Shown: positions 1 through 7,870 of the stretch, piece by piece
Numbering within the stretch: position 1 is the stretch's first letter
Layout: the number at the start of each line of letters is the position of its first letter
NCBI RefSeq assembly: GCF_001183545.1
Contig: NZ_KQ236688.1
Span: forward strand, 773,149-837,148
Reading direction: 5' to 3'
DNA: 64,000 bases
DNA from: Cellvibrio sp. pealriver
GTDB taxonomy: Bacteria > Pseudomonadota > Gammaproteobacteria > Pseudomonadales > Cellvibrionaceae
Position numbers and translations under genes: made by a program
The notes under the pieces: model-generated
Databases searched by the model: none
What the model saw: only the letters and a program-made list of their open reading frames with translations
What the model was told of the DNA's origin: nothing

Positions 1-1
1 G

Positions 2-589
2 GTAATGGATGCGGCTAGTGTTCCCGATGATGAATACGCTGAATATGCACAGGCACCTGCGTACTATGATGTGCCTGCCACTGAACCCGCTGCTGCAACA
101 CAAGAGGTAAGCCAGCCAAAAAAGCCTGAGGCGGCGCTGCCGCCGGTTGTTGCTGCGCCTGAGCTACCGCCTGCTGCCAAAACCATACGCAAGGTGCCCT
201 ATGAACAAGCGACGCCTGCGGATTGGACCGATATTTATCTGGGCTTGGGCGTGACCGGCATTTTGCAAAGTACAGTCGCGAACTGCCAGATGACAGGTCG
301 GCAGGGCAATGAGTTTTTCTTTGTACTGGATGAAACCAACAGCACGCTTTTCGATGTAAGTCATGAAAAACGTCTGCAAGATTTATTGGTCGATTATTTT
401 GTCGAACAAGTCAAAGTACGTATTCAGGTTGGCAAAGTGACGGCGGAAACTCCCGCGCAAATGGCTATACGTTTGCGCGCAGAGCGCTTGGATGATGCCA
501 TCAAGTCAATTAAAAATGATCCTGTAGTACAGCAATTAATCGCACAATTTGGTGCGACGTTAAACGAAGAAAGTATCCAGCCAATTTAA
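2..589 (+). CDS. dnaX: DNA polymerase III subunit gamma/tau, C-terminal part (truncated by window start)
   Basis: This is the 3' end of dnaX, the clamp-loader subunit of the replicative polymerase. The open frame runs off the left edge, so the ATPase domain is outside the window. What remains is a Pro/Ala-rich linker (about 60 residues, many AAP and PP runs) followed by a compact C-terminal domain of about 130 residues that resembles tau domain V, which contacts the alpha polymerase subunit. The domain begins near the motif DWTDIYLGLG and ends with a conserved-looking QQLIAQFGA stretch. Identification is supported by position: ybaB follows after 37 bases and recR after that, the standard dnaX-ybaB-recR order of gammaproteobacteria. 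The ATG at position 5 is internal, not a start. Confidence 0.9.
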   Translation, partial: VMDAASVPDDEYAEYAQAPAYYDVPATEPAAATQEVSQPKKPEAALPPVVAAPELPPAAKTIRKVPYEQATPADWTDIYLGLGVTGILQSTVANCQMTGRQGNEFFFVLDETNSTLFDVSHEKRLQDLLVDYFVEQVKVRIQVGKVTAETPAQMAIRLRAERLDDAIKSIKNDPVVQQLIAQFGATLNEESIQPI

Positions 590-626
590 CGATGCACGTC
601 AGTTATTGTGAAGTAGGAGAAACGCT

Positions 627-947
627 ATGAATGGTCTCGGCGATTTAATGAAGCAAGCGCAACAGATGCAAGCCAATATGCAAAAAATGCAGGAAGATTT
701 GGCAAAAGCAGAAGTGAAGGGTGAGGCGGGCGCTGGTTTGGTCAGTGTGGTGATGAATGGCCGTCACGATGTGAAACGTGTTCATATCGACGCAAGTTTG
801 ATGAGCGAAGATAAAGAAATGTTGGAAGATTTATTGGCTGCAGCGGTGAATGATGCGGTGCGCAAAGTAGAAAACCAAAGCCGCGAACAAATGGCGAAAA
901 TGACTGCCGGCATGGGAATCCCGCCGGGTTTTAAAATGCCATTTTAA
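627..947 (+). CDS. ybaB: YbaB/EbfC nucleoid-associated protein
   Basis: A 106-residue protein of the YbaB/EbfC family, small DNA-binding proteins that dimerise and coat the nucleoid. It begins with the typical amphipathic helix [15 protein letters not shown] and a Met/Gln-rich heptad segment, continues with a beta-strand core containing [17 protein letters not shown], and ends with the Gly/Pro/Phe-rich tail [10 protein letters not shown]. Length matches the family (about 105-110). A GGAGA ribosome site lies 8 bases upstream of the ATG. It sits between dnaX and recR, its usual place. Confidence 0.95.
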   Translation: MNGLGDLMKQAQQMQANMQKMQEDLAKAEVKGEAGAGLVSVVMNGRHDVKRVHIDASLMSEDKEMLEDLLAAAVNDAVRKVENQSREQMAKMTAGMGIPPGFKMPF

Positions 948-1007
948 GGCGATGAACATTCGTGTTGAAAACAATTAGTCAATTCATATTCAGTAAAGTG
1001 CACATAC

Positions 1008-1601
1008 ATGTTTAGCCCGCTTATCGATGAACTCATGGCATCCCTGCGTTGTCTGCCCGGTGTTGGACCAAAATCAGCGCAGCGTATGGCACTGCATTTG
1101 TTGGAGCGTGACCGTACCGGAGCTGAGCGGCTTGCGCAGAGCTTGCATCGGGCTGTTGAAGGTGTCGGGCGCTGCCAACGCTGCCGCACATTAACAGAGC
1201 AAGTGTTGTGTGGTATCTGCGCTAACACTCGCCGCGACAACAGTTTGCTGTGCGTCGTGGAAACGCCGGGTGATGTATTGGCAATTGAACAAGCGGGTAC
1301 GTATCAAGGTAAATATTTTGTGCTGCTTGGCCATTTGTCGCCCATCGATGGAATAGGTCCTGAAGATATTGGTGTGGATCAATTAATCGCACTCTTGCAA
1401 CAAGAGTCCATCACAGAAGTGATTTTGGCTACCAACCCTACCGTGGAAGGTGAAGCCACTGCTTATTACATCAGCGAGCGTGCTAAAAATCTGAATGTCA
1501 CTGTGTCACGTATTGCTCACGGTGTTCCACTCGGTGGTGAGTTGGAGTTCATTGATGGTGGCACGCTTGCTCACGCATTTTCCTCTCGCAGAAGTTTATA
1601 A
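1008..1601 (+). CDS. recR: Recombination mediator RecR
   Basis: RecR works with RecF/RecO to load RecA on gapped DNA. The 197 residues match the usual length of about 200. Visible elements in order are an N-terminal helix-hairpin-helix with [13 protein letters not shown], a four-cysteine zinc finger (CQRC and CGIC pairs), a TOPRIM domain starting at [14 protein letters not shown], and the C-terminal segment with [14 protein letters not shown] and [16 protein letters not shown] residues (here [13 protein letters not shown]). It follows ybaB and is followed 5 bases later by rnd, so the genes are probably cotranscribed. Confidence 0.97.
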   Translation: MFSPLIDELMASLRCLPGVGPKSAQRMALHLLERDRTGAERLAQSLHRAVEGVGRCQRCRTLTEQVLCGICANTRRDNSLLCVVETPGDVLAIEQAGTYQGKYFVLLGHLSPIDGIGPEDIGVDQLIALLQQESITEVILATNPTVEGEATAYYISERAKNLNVTVSRIAHGVPLGGELEFIDGGTLAHAFSSRRSL

Positions 1602-1606
1602 CCCTG

Positions 1607-2758
1607 ATGTTAATTCCTAGTGAACCGATTTGGATTGATCAGGATGATCAATTACAAGAGCTTTGTAGTCGCTGGCGTGCGCAAGCAGCGATCGCTGTTG
1701 ATACAGAATTTATGCGCAGTGAAACGTTTTACCCGATTGCCGGGTTGTTGCAAATTGGCGATGGAAAAGGCTGCTATCTGATCGACCCTTTGGCCATCCG
1801 GAATCTAGAGCCACTGCGTGAATTAATGTTGGATGAGTCTGTTACGAAGGTATTGCATTCTTGCTCGGAAGATATCGAAGTATTTCAGCGCTGGTTGGGT
1901 GTAGTTCCTGCACCACTATTTGATACCCAAATTGCAGCTGCATTTGCTGGCTTGGGTTTTAGTTTGGGTTATTCATCACTCGTCAAACAGTTGCTTGAAA
2001 TTGAAATCCCAAAAGATGAAACACGTTCAGACTGGCTGCAGCGGCCGCTCAGTGTTTCACAATTAAAATATGCGGCGCTGGATGTTGCGCATATGTTGAT
2101 TGTTTACGGAAAGTTGTTGCAATTATTAAAAGCCGGTGGGCGCTTGGAGTGGGTCAAAAGTGATTGTGCCGATGTAGTCGGGAATGCACGCAAGCTGGAT
2201 GACTTCAGCGATGCTTATCAGAAAGTTGGTTTTGCGTGGAAGCTGCGGCCGCAAGAACTCGCGATATTGCGGCGCTTGTGTATCTGGCGGGAAACTGAGG
2301 CGCGCGCTCGCGATATTCCGCGCAATCGTTTGGTCAAGGAATCGGCGCTGTGGGAAATTGCACGCAAAAAAATTCAAGATGTTTCGCTGCTTTCCAAAGT
2401 GCCTGATATTCCCTCGCGCACATTGAAAAATGATGCGGAAACGATACTACAGATTGTGCATGACGCACTCTTGTTAGATGAGTCAGCTTGGCCTGCACGG
2501 CTCGATCCTCCGCTTGCACAGAGCGAAGGCCCTTTGATGAAATCGCTAAAAAACTGGGTGCGGGAGTTTGCTGAACAGGCAAATTTACCGGCTGAGATTT
2601 TGATCCGCAAAAAAGATTATGAATTTATTGTGCGATCGGGAATGAAAACGGGTGAATATCAATTACCTGCACGTTTATTGGGGTGGCGTTTTGCATTAAT
2701 CGGTGAGCATTTGTTGCATATCGCGCAAACGCAACCCGATAAAAGTGAAGTTATTTAG
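1607..2758 (+). CDS. rnd: Ribonuclease D
   Basis: RNase D is a 3'-5' exoribonuclease that trims tRNA precursors and other structured RNAs. The 383-residue protein carries the DEDD exonuclease signature: AVDTEFMRSETFYP (DxE), HSCSEDIEVF (second Asp), DTQIAAAFAG and YAALDVAHM (final Asp region). HRDC-type helical domains follow after about residue 200. The start ATG is 5 bases after the recR stop. The length is close to the family norm (about 375). The downstream neighbours ycgL and ycgN are often found beside rnd in gammaproteobacteria. Confidence 0.95.
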   Translation: MLIPSEPIWIDQDDQLQELCSRWRAQAAIAVDTEFMRSETFYPIAGLLQIGDGKGCYLIDPLAIRNLEPLRELMLDESVTKVLHSCSEDIEVFQRWLGVVPAPLFDTQIAAAFAGLGFSLGYSSLVKQLLEIEIPKDETRSDWLQRPLSVSQLKYAALDVAHMLIVYGKLLQLLKAGGRLEWVKSDCADVVGNARKLDDFSDAYQKVGFAWKLRPQELAILRRLCIWRETEARARDIPRNRLVKESALWEIARKKIQDVSLLSKVPDIPSRTLKNDAETILQIVHDALLLDESAWPARLDPPLAQSEGPLMKSLKNWVREFAEQANLPAEILIRKKDYEFIVRSGMKTGEYQLPARLLGWRFALIGEHLLHIAQTQPDKSEVI

Positions 2759-2810
2759 CCATCCGGATTGGGTTGTTTGCTGTAGCCGTTTACATAGAAA
2801 GATATTCAAT

Positions 2811-3107
2811 ATGAAAATTATTTGTGAAATTTATCGCAGCCCAAAAGAAGAGGGTATGTACCTCTACGTTAAGAAAGAAGAGGGTTTGAGCAGAGTGCCT
2901 GACGAACTGTTAAAGATGTTCGGCAAACCCCAGCAAGCGATGGTGTTGTTGCTAACACCGGGCAAAAAACTCGCCCATGCCAGTGTCGAAAAAGTGGCTG
3001 AAAATTTGGAAGAAAAAGGGTTTTATTTACAAATGCCTCCGCGCGGGGATCGCGATCCGGATGCGGAGCGTGTGCGCGCGCTCAACTCAAAATTATCTGG
3101 CCGTTAA
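2811..3107 (+). CDS. ycgL: YcgL domain-containing protein
   Basis: A 98-residue protein of the YcgL family (function unknown). I chose the ATG at 2811 because family members begin with a short M-x-C-x-I-Y-R-S strand, here MKIICEIYRSPKEEGMYLYV. A longer reading from 2703 would overlap the end of rnd and add unrelated residues. The rest (LSRVPDELLKMFGKP, then LMLTPGKKLA-like residues and a charged C-terminus) fits the single-domain alpha/beta fold. It follows rnd and precedes ycgN, as in other gammaproteobacteria. Confidence 0.88.
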   Translation: MKIICEIYRSPKEEGMYLYVKKEEGLSRVPDELLKMFGKPQQAMVLLLTPGKKLAHASVEKVAENLEEKGFYLQMPPRGDRDPDAERVRALNSKLSGR

Positions 3108-3152
3108 TGACGGCAGCCCCATTATTCAACAGGTAAAGCAACGGCACTTTTT

Positions 3153-3596
3153 ATGGCAGTACGGGTTTTTTGGTTAGAAAAAACGCTCGAACAGATGTCG
3201 GCAGAAGAGTTTGAATCTCTTTGCGATGGCTGCGGAAAGTGTTGCTTGCACAAATTGGAAGATGAAGATTCAGGCGATGTCTACTACACCAAAGTGGCTT
3301 GCCGGTATCTGGATCATGACACTTGCCGCTGCCAGGAATACACTGATCGCCAGCGCTTGGTAGAAGCCTGCGCCGTGTTGACGCCGCAAACTGTTGGCGA
3401 CACTTATTGGCTGCCGGAAACCTGCGCCTATCGATTAGTGGCTGAGGGGATTCCCTTGTTTGACTGGCATCCATTGGTATCGGGTGATCCTGAATCTGTG
3501 CACACTGCAGGCATCTCAGTGCGCGGGCGTGTTGTGCATGAAAACACCGTCAATCAAGATGACTTGGAAGATTACGTCATTCGTTGGGTTAATTAA
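3153..3596 (+). CDS. ycgN: YcgN family cysteine-cluster protein
   Basis: A 147-residue member of the YcgN/UPF0260 family, related to YkgJ-type cysteine-cluster proteins that probably bind zinc or an Fe-S cluster. Near residue 25 there is CDGCGKCCLHKLEDE, the diagnostic cysteine cluster, followed by further cysteines in ACRYLDHDTCRCQEY and TCAYRLV. The C-terminal half contains the typical DWHPLVSGDPESVH segment. The biochemical role is unknown. Length agrees with E. coli YcgN (about 150). It lies directly downstream of ycgL. Confidence 0.9.
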   Translation: MAVRVFWLEKTLEQMSAEEFESLCDGCGKCCLHKLEDEDSGDVYYTKVACRYLDHDTCRCQEYTDRQRLVEACAVLTPQTVGDTYWLPETCAYRLVAEGIPLFDWHPLVSGDPESVHTAGISVRGRVVHENTVNQDDLEDYVIRWVN

Positions 3597-3653
3597 GGGC
3601 AGTGCTTAAGGGTATTACCCGTTTTAAGAGTATCCGCTGGAGGAGACTGATTA

Positions 3654-4142
3654 ATGGAAAATATGACCGACTATCAATACGCGTGGATGATGTACCTCAT
3701 TGGCGCGGTAGGTTGTAGCCTGGCAGCCTGGTTGTTGTTCCGTCGCGCTGGTCGTGCTTGGACGCATTTCTTTGTTATTACTGTAATGGTGCTTCTGTTT
3801 ACGCCCTACGCGATTGATCCGGAAACCATGACGATGGCACCAGCAATCTATACGCTGGTCTTTGGCTATTTTGATGGTGGTTTTGTTGCGATCAAGCCTG
3901 TTATCAAGTTAATGCTGGGGTTATGGGTGGGGGCATTGGTCTTGTCCCTGCTATATCAATTGCTGACGCGCGGAAATACGCGCCCTGCGGTACGGCATGA
4001 ATCTTCTGCCAGTCATCGTCAATCTGTTAAGGATGATGAATATGCTGAAAGCGCTTATTACGCCAATCGCAAATTAACGCGCGAAGAGCGAATTGCACGT
4101 GATGAGCTATTACATGAAGAGCCAATCAGAGCTATCCGCTGA
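3654..4142 (+). CDS. Hypothetical inner-membrane protein
   Basis: A 162-residue protein I do not recognise by name. It shows about three hydrophobic segments: residues 8-28, 36-55 and a longer one around 85-105. It then has a charged, soluble, presumably cytoplasmic tail rich in Arg, Glu and Ser. The start is well supported by a GGAGGAG ribosome site upstream of the ATG at 3654. A strong terminator follows at 4168-4202, so it ends its transcription unit. It may be functionally tied to the downstream VWA protein, but that is only proximity. Confidence 0.75.
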   Translation: MENMTDYQYAWMMYLIGAVGCSLAAWLLFRRAGRAWTHFFVITVMVLLFTPYAIDPETMTMAPAIYTLVFGYFDGGFVAIKPVIKLMLGLWVGALVLSLLYQLLTRGNTRPAVRHESSASHRQSVKDDEYAESAYYANRKLTREERIARDELLHEEPIRAIR

Positions 4143-4167
4143 TTAAAATTCATTGGTATATCCTTTT

Positions 4168-4202
4168 CGCAAAAGCCAGCATCTCGCTGGCTTTTGCGTT
4201 TT
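4168..4202 (+). terminator. Rho-independent terminator
   Basis: A perfect 13-bp stem (CGCAAAAGCCAGC with GCTGGCTTTTGCG) and 5-base loop, followed by TTTT. It closes the unit ending with the membrane protein at 4142. Confidence 0.85.
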
Positions 4203-4366
4203 CAGGTGCGCTGTTTGATTGGTTCGCTTGCACCATTTTGGAGTCCATTTTGGATTCAACAGTGCCCAAAATGGCGAATTGACTGTTTCCTGCTATAACT
4301 AAGAGCAATATTGGCCACTATAAATTGCTGATGCTTTTGTCCGGCAATGTTTTTATGGGAACCTCC

Positions 4367-6337
4367 ATGCGACTGTTAATCCGTCTGGTTATTCAATTTT
4401 TTATTGTTGGTTGTCTGTCGCCCATCGCTCTGGTGAGCATGGCGGACGAACCGGCAAAACCGCTACCGGCAGATGTTCGGGTCATTATTGATATCTCCGG
4501 CAGTATGAAAAAAACCGATCCGGAAAATTTGCGCAAACCTGCTGTGGATTTGATTGCACGCTTGATGCCTGACAACAGCAAATCGGGATTATGGACATTC
4601 GGTCAGTCGGTCAATATGTTGGTTCCGCATCAGGTGGTTGACCAATCCTGGCGTAATCTGGGCGCGCAAAAATCAGCAAGTATCAACTCTGTCGCTATGT
4701 TTACCAATATTGGTGCTGCTTTGGAAAAGGCGACAGAAGACTATGAAACCCCTTCTGCAGATTATCGCCGCAATATTATTTTGCTGACTGATGGTGTAGT
4801 GGATATTAGTCAGGAAGCCGTGGTGAATCTCAATGAGCGCAAACGCATCCTCACTGAGCTGTTGCCGCGCTTGAAAAACGCTGATTACCGCATCCACACC
4901 ATTGCGTTATCCAGTGATGCCGATCAGGAATTGATGAAAAAATTGTCGATTGCCACAGACGGTATTTTTGAAGTGGCCGATACTGCCGATGAGCTGATGA
5001 GTACTTTCCTGCGCATTTTTGATCAAGCAGTGCCCGCTGAGCGTGTGCCTCTTGATGAAAATGGTTTTCTGGTGGATGCCAGTATCAAAGAATTTACGGC
5101 ATTGATTTTTCGACGCGCAGAAGTGCCAGCGACGGTCATTGTTGCGCCAGATGGCAAGGAGTACAGCACTACCGACCCTAAAAATAACGTCAATTGGTAT
5201 CGCACCGACAAGTACGACTTGATTACAGTGCAGCAACCATTGACTGGCCAGTGGAAAGTCAAAACCGAGATGGCTCCCGGAAGCCGTATTACCGTGGTCA
5301 GTAACCTGCAATTGGTTATGCAGCCGCCCAAAAGCAATATCCGCTCAGGGCAAACATTGGGATTGGTTTACTCATTTCAGGAAAATGGCAGCACCATCAC
5401 CAATAAAGATTTTCTTGGATTGTTAACAGCAAAAGCTTTGGTGAGTAGTCGTGGTTCGGTTGAGACCCGCGAGGTGGATTTAACCCTTCCTGCCCCCGAC
5501 GATGGCGTTTTCAAGCACGAACTGGCTGGCTTTGAGGAGCAGGGCGAGTACGATGTTTCGGTTCTCATCGACGGCAAAACTTTCAAGCGCGAATACATCC
5601 ACCATCTCAATATCACAGATTCAGCATTTGTTCTGGAAAAAAACCAGGAAGAAAAAGACGGTAAAAAAACCTGGGTTTACCGTTTGGGGGCAGATCTGGA
5701 AATTGTGGATGTAGCAAATACCAAAGTAACGGCGATCATCACCGATTCCAAAGGCAATAATCTGGAGCGGCAGCTTAATACTATTGGTAACTCTCGTTGG
5801 GAGTTTTCATTTGCCCCACTGCAACCCGCACGCTACGACATCACACTCAAGGTAGAAGGGCTGCAAATAGATGGCAGCCCTCTCACTGAAACCATTAAAG
5901 CTGACCAGTTTTATTATCCTGACGAAGCAACTGCTATGGGTATCCAAGCGCAAAGTTCGGCTGCTGCATCGTCCGCAGCCAGTGAGCCAGCTATTGAGGA
6001 AGAAGCTGCGCCAGAAGAAGATACATCAAGCAATCTTTGGATATACGCGGCACTCGGAGTTGGTAATTTATTGGTGTTGGTACTGGGATATTTCGCTTAC
6101 CGCTTGATTGCGGGTAAAGGCAGTAAAGATGAGCTGGCAGAAATTGAACAAACCCTTGCTGCCAACCCAGCTAGCAAGGCTGCTGCTGGCGCTGCGGCTA
6201 CGGCAATGCCGATAGATGTTGCCGATGACAGCCAGATGATTCCGATGGAATCATCGGAAATGAGTATGCCCGACGATCTTATGGCTGATAACCTGTTCCC
6301 GTTGGATAATATGGAAGAACCCAAAGACAAAACCTGA
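4367..6337 (+). CDS. Von Willebrand factor A domain membrane protein (TIGR03503-like)
   Basis: A 656-residue exported protein. I start it at ATG 4367, which gives a clean signal peptide (MRLLIRL, hydrophobic core, LVSMA) and has GGGA 6 bases upstream; earlier in-frame starts lack this. The VWA domain follows at about residues 35-220 with the metal-binding MIDAS motif DISGS and later TNIGAAL and LLTDGVVD. The middle is beta-rich, and a single transmembrane helix lies near residue 560 (LWIYAALGVGNLLVLVLGY), with an acidic C-terminal tail. Layout suggests a periplasmic VWA domain anchored in the inner membrane. It resembles a VWA family of gammaproteobacteria of unknown role. Confidence 0.82.
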   Translation: MRLLIRLVIQFFIVGCLSPIALVSMADEPAKPLPADVRVIIDISGSMKKTDPENLRKPAVDLIARLMPDNSKSGLWTFGQSVNMLVPHQVVDQSWRNLGAQKSASINSVAMFTNIGAALEKATEDYETPSADYRRNIILLTDGVVDISQEAVVNLNERKRILTELLPRLKNADYRIHTIALSSDADQELMKKLSIATDGIFEVADTADELMSTFLRIFDQAVPAERVPLDENGFLVDASIKEFTALIFRRAEVPATVIVAPDGKEYSTTDPKNNVNWYRTDKYDLITVQQPLTGQWKVKTEMAPGSRITVVSNLQLVMQPPKSNIRSGQTLGLVYSFQENGSTITNKDFLGLLTAKALVSSRGSVETREVDLTLPAPDDGVFKHELAGFEEQGEYDVSVLIDGKTFKREYIHHLNITDSAFVLEKNQEEKDGKKTWVYRLGADLEIVDVANTKVTAIITDSKGNNLERQLNTIGNSRWEFSFAPLQPARYDITLKVEGLQIDGSPLTETIKADQFYYPDEATAMGIQAQSSAAASSAASEPAIEEEAAPEEDTSSNLWIYAALGVGNLLVLVLGYFAYRLIAGKGSKDELAEIEQTLAANPASKAAAGAAATAMPIDVADDSQMIPMESSEMSMPDDLMADNLFPLDNMEEPKDKT

Positions 6338-6359
6338 TCCAGCGCAAGGTAATTTCCTC

Positions 6360-6800
6360 GTGTCACCCGTTAGTATTTCCCCGTGTATTGTTGAAATCCA
6401 ACCACCGGAGCGCTTTGCTCTGGTGGATCGGTTTTATCGTTCCCAAGGTTACAAAGTGAAATGCGCCGCTGGTGAGCGTGTTTACACCCAATCCCACGAA
6501 AATGAGGGTTTTATTGCAGCGGCGCGTCTTGTTCCACAGCAGTCCGGGCATTATTGGCTGCGCAATTTGTTAGTAAGGGATGACTGGCGAGGCAAGGGGC
6601 TGGCAAAAGGGTTGATGCGCTCATTGTTGCAGAATATAGCGCCTCAGGGATGCTACTGTTTTGCGTTGCCGCACCTGAAAGTATTTTACGAGGACTTGGG
6701 GTTTACCCATGAGCCTGCTGATTGCCCCGATGATATTGCCCGTAAATTCCAGACATATCGCTCGCGAGGCCGCGATTGGTTGCTCATGGGCTATCTGTGA
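6360..6800 (+). CDS. GNAT family N-acetyltransferase
   Basis: A 146-residue acyl-CoA-dependent N-acetyltransferase fold protein. The acetyl-CoA binding motif A is seen as LRNLLVRDDWRGKGLAKGLM (R-x-x-G-x-G/A), followed by the motif B region with FYEDLGFTHEP. The start is GTG at 6360, 22 bases after the preceding stop, so it may be cotranscribed with the VWA gene. The substrate cannot be read from the sequence. Confidence 0.85.
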   Translation: MSPVSISPCIVEIQPPERFALVDRFYRSQGYKVKCAAGERVYTQSHENEGFIAAARLVPQQSGHYWLRNLLVRDDWRGKGLAKGLMRSLLQNIAPQGCYCFALPHLKVFYEDLGFTHEPADCPDDIARKFQTYRSRGRDWLLMGYL

Positions 6801-6880
6801 ATGTCTTTATCTAATCGATAGGCAAAAGCTAATGGCACGCAGGTGAATGCCTGACTATAGTCTTTTTAAGTGATACATTT

Positions 6881-6915
6881 TGAACTAATACATTAAAAAT
6901 CAATCTGTTAGTTCA
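6881..6915. promoter_or_regulatory. Inverted repeat upstream of dps
   Basis: TGAACTAA at 6881-6888 and TTAGTTCA at 6908-6915 form a perfect 8-bp inverted repeat with a 19-base spacer, about 40 bases before the dps start. It could be an operator. The regulator is unknown and the repeat could be chance. Confidence 0.35.
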
Positions 6916-6955
6916 TAGGCTTCATTTTATTTATATCGTTTACCAAGGAGACACT

Positions 6956-7423
6956 ATGAATATTGATATTGGAATTTCCCAAGCGCACCGCGAAGAAATA
7001 GCCCAAGGCTTATCCCGTCTGCTGGCGGATACTTACACTCTCTATCTGAAAACCCATAACTTTCACTGGAATGTCACCGGGCCTATGTTCCAGACCTTGC
7101 ACTTAATGTTCGAAACCCAATACAACGAACTGGCACTGGCGGTGGATTTAATTGCCGAGCGTATCCGTTCTCTGGGATTTCCTGCGCCAGGTACCTACAA
7201 GCAATACGCCGCCTTGAGCAGTATTAAAGAGGAAGAGGGCATTCCTGCTGCAAAAGATATGATCCGTTTGTTAGTGGAAGGGCAGGAAGCGGTAGTGCGC
7301 ACCGCGCGTTCGCTCTACCCATCAGTTGAAGCCGCCAGTGATGAAGCGACAGCAGACCTGCTGACCCAACGTATTCAATTGCACGAGAAAACTGCCTGGA
7401 TGTTACGCAGCCTGCTGGAATAA
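6956..7423 (+). CDS. dps: Dps-family ferritin-like DNA-protection protein
   Basis: A 155-residue Dps-type miniferritin. The family forms dodecamers that oxidise and store iron and, in many species, protect DNA in stress. The diagnostic ferroxidase region is visible: [12 protein letters not shown] near residue 35 and [22 protein letters not shown] about 30 residues later. The four-helix-bundle length is normal. There is no long basic N-terminal tail, so DNA binding may be weaker than in E. coli Dps. A good AAGGAG ribosome site precedes the ATG, and a strong terminator at 7451-7480 ends the unit. Confidence 0.93.
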   Translation: MNIDIGISQAHREEIAQGLSRLLADTYTLYLKTHNFHWNVTGPMFQTLHLMFETQYNELALAVDLIAERIRSLGFPAPGTYKQYAALSSIKEEEGIPAAKDMIRLLVEGQEAVVRTARSLYPSVEAASDEATADLLTQRIQLHEKTAWMLRSLLE

Positions 7424-7450
7424 GCATGGGCTGATCTTGCCGTGATAGTA

Positions 7451-7480
7451 AAAAGGGAGCACCTAAGTGCTCCCTTTTTT
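7451..7480 (+). terminator. Rho-independent terminator after dps
   Basis: A 12-bp perfect stem (AAAAGGGAGCAC with GTGCTCCCTTTT), a CTAA loop and a T run. From here to the TBDR start at 7871 no gene is supported. The stretch is AT-rich leader sequence and presumably holds the TBDR promoter, though I could not fix its boxes. Confidence 0.9.
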
Positions 7481-7870
7481 ATTGGGATTTTTATGGGCAA
7501 AAATTGCGCGTACAAGTTGAAAATTTTTCCTAGAACGCGAATAAAAAAGATGAGACGAGTGCATCAGGTGGGGTTTTTAAGGTGAAAATAATCTAGGGTT
7601 TTAAATATAAGCCACTGAAATTAATGATCTTTTTTGATGATACGGATAAAAAGTGCTTATCTGAACTTCCCATGTTTGAAGGGGTTTGGTTATTCGGACG
7701 CGGATGGTCTTGCAAACTTGTAATTATGCGCCGGGATCTAGAGAAATAGCTGTTTGATCCCATTCAAAAACAGAGCAAGACCAGTGTAGTAACTGGCTAG
7801 GACGCTCCAGTCGGCGGCGACCACAATACAGCGAGTTACGATAACAATAAACGGTTCGAGGATTAAGTTC

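Noticed and set aside
944..1240. Minus-strand open frame across recR
   Set aside because: It lies inside recR, has no ribosome site or recognisable domain, and is an antisense shadow.
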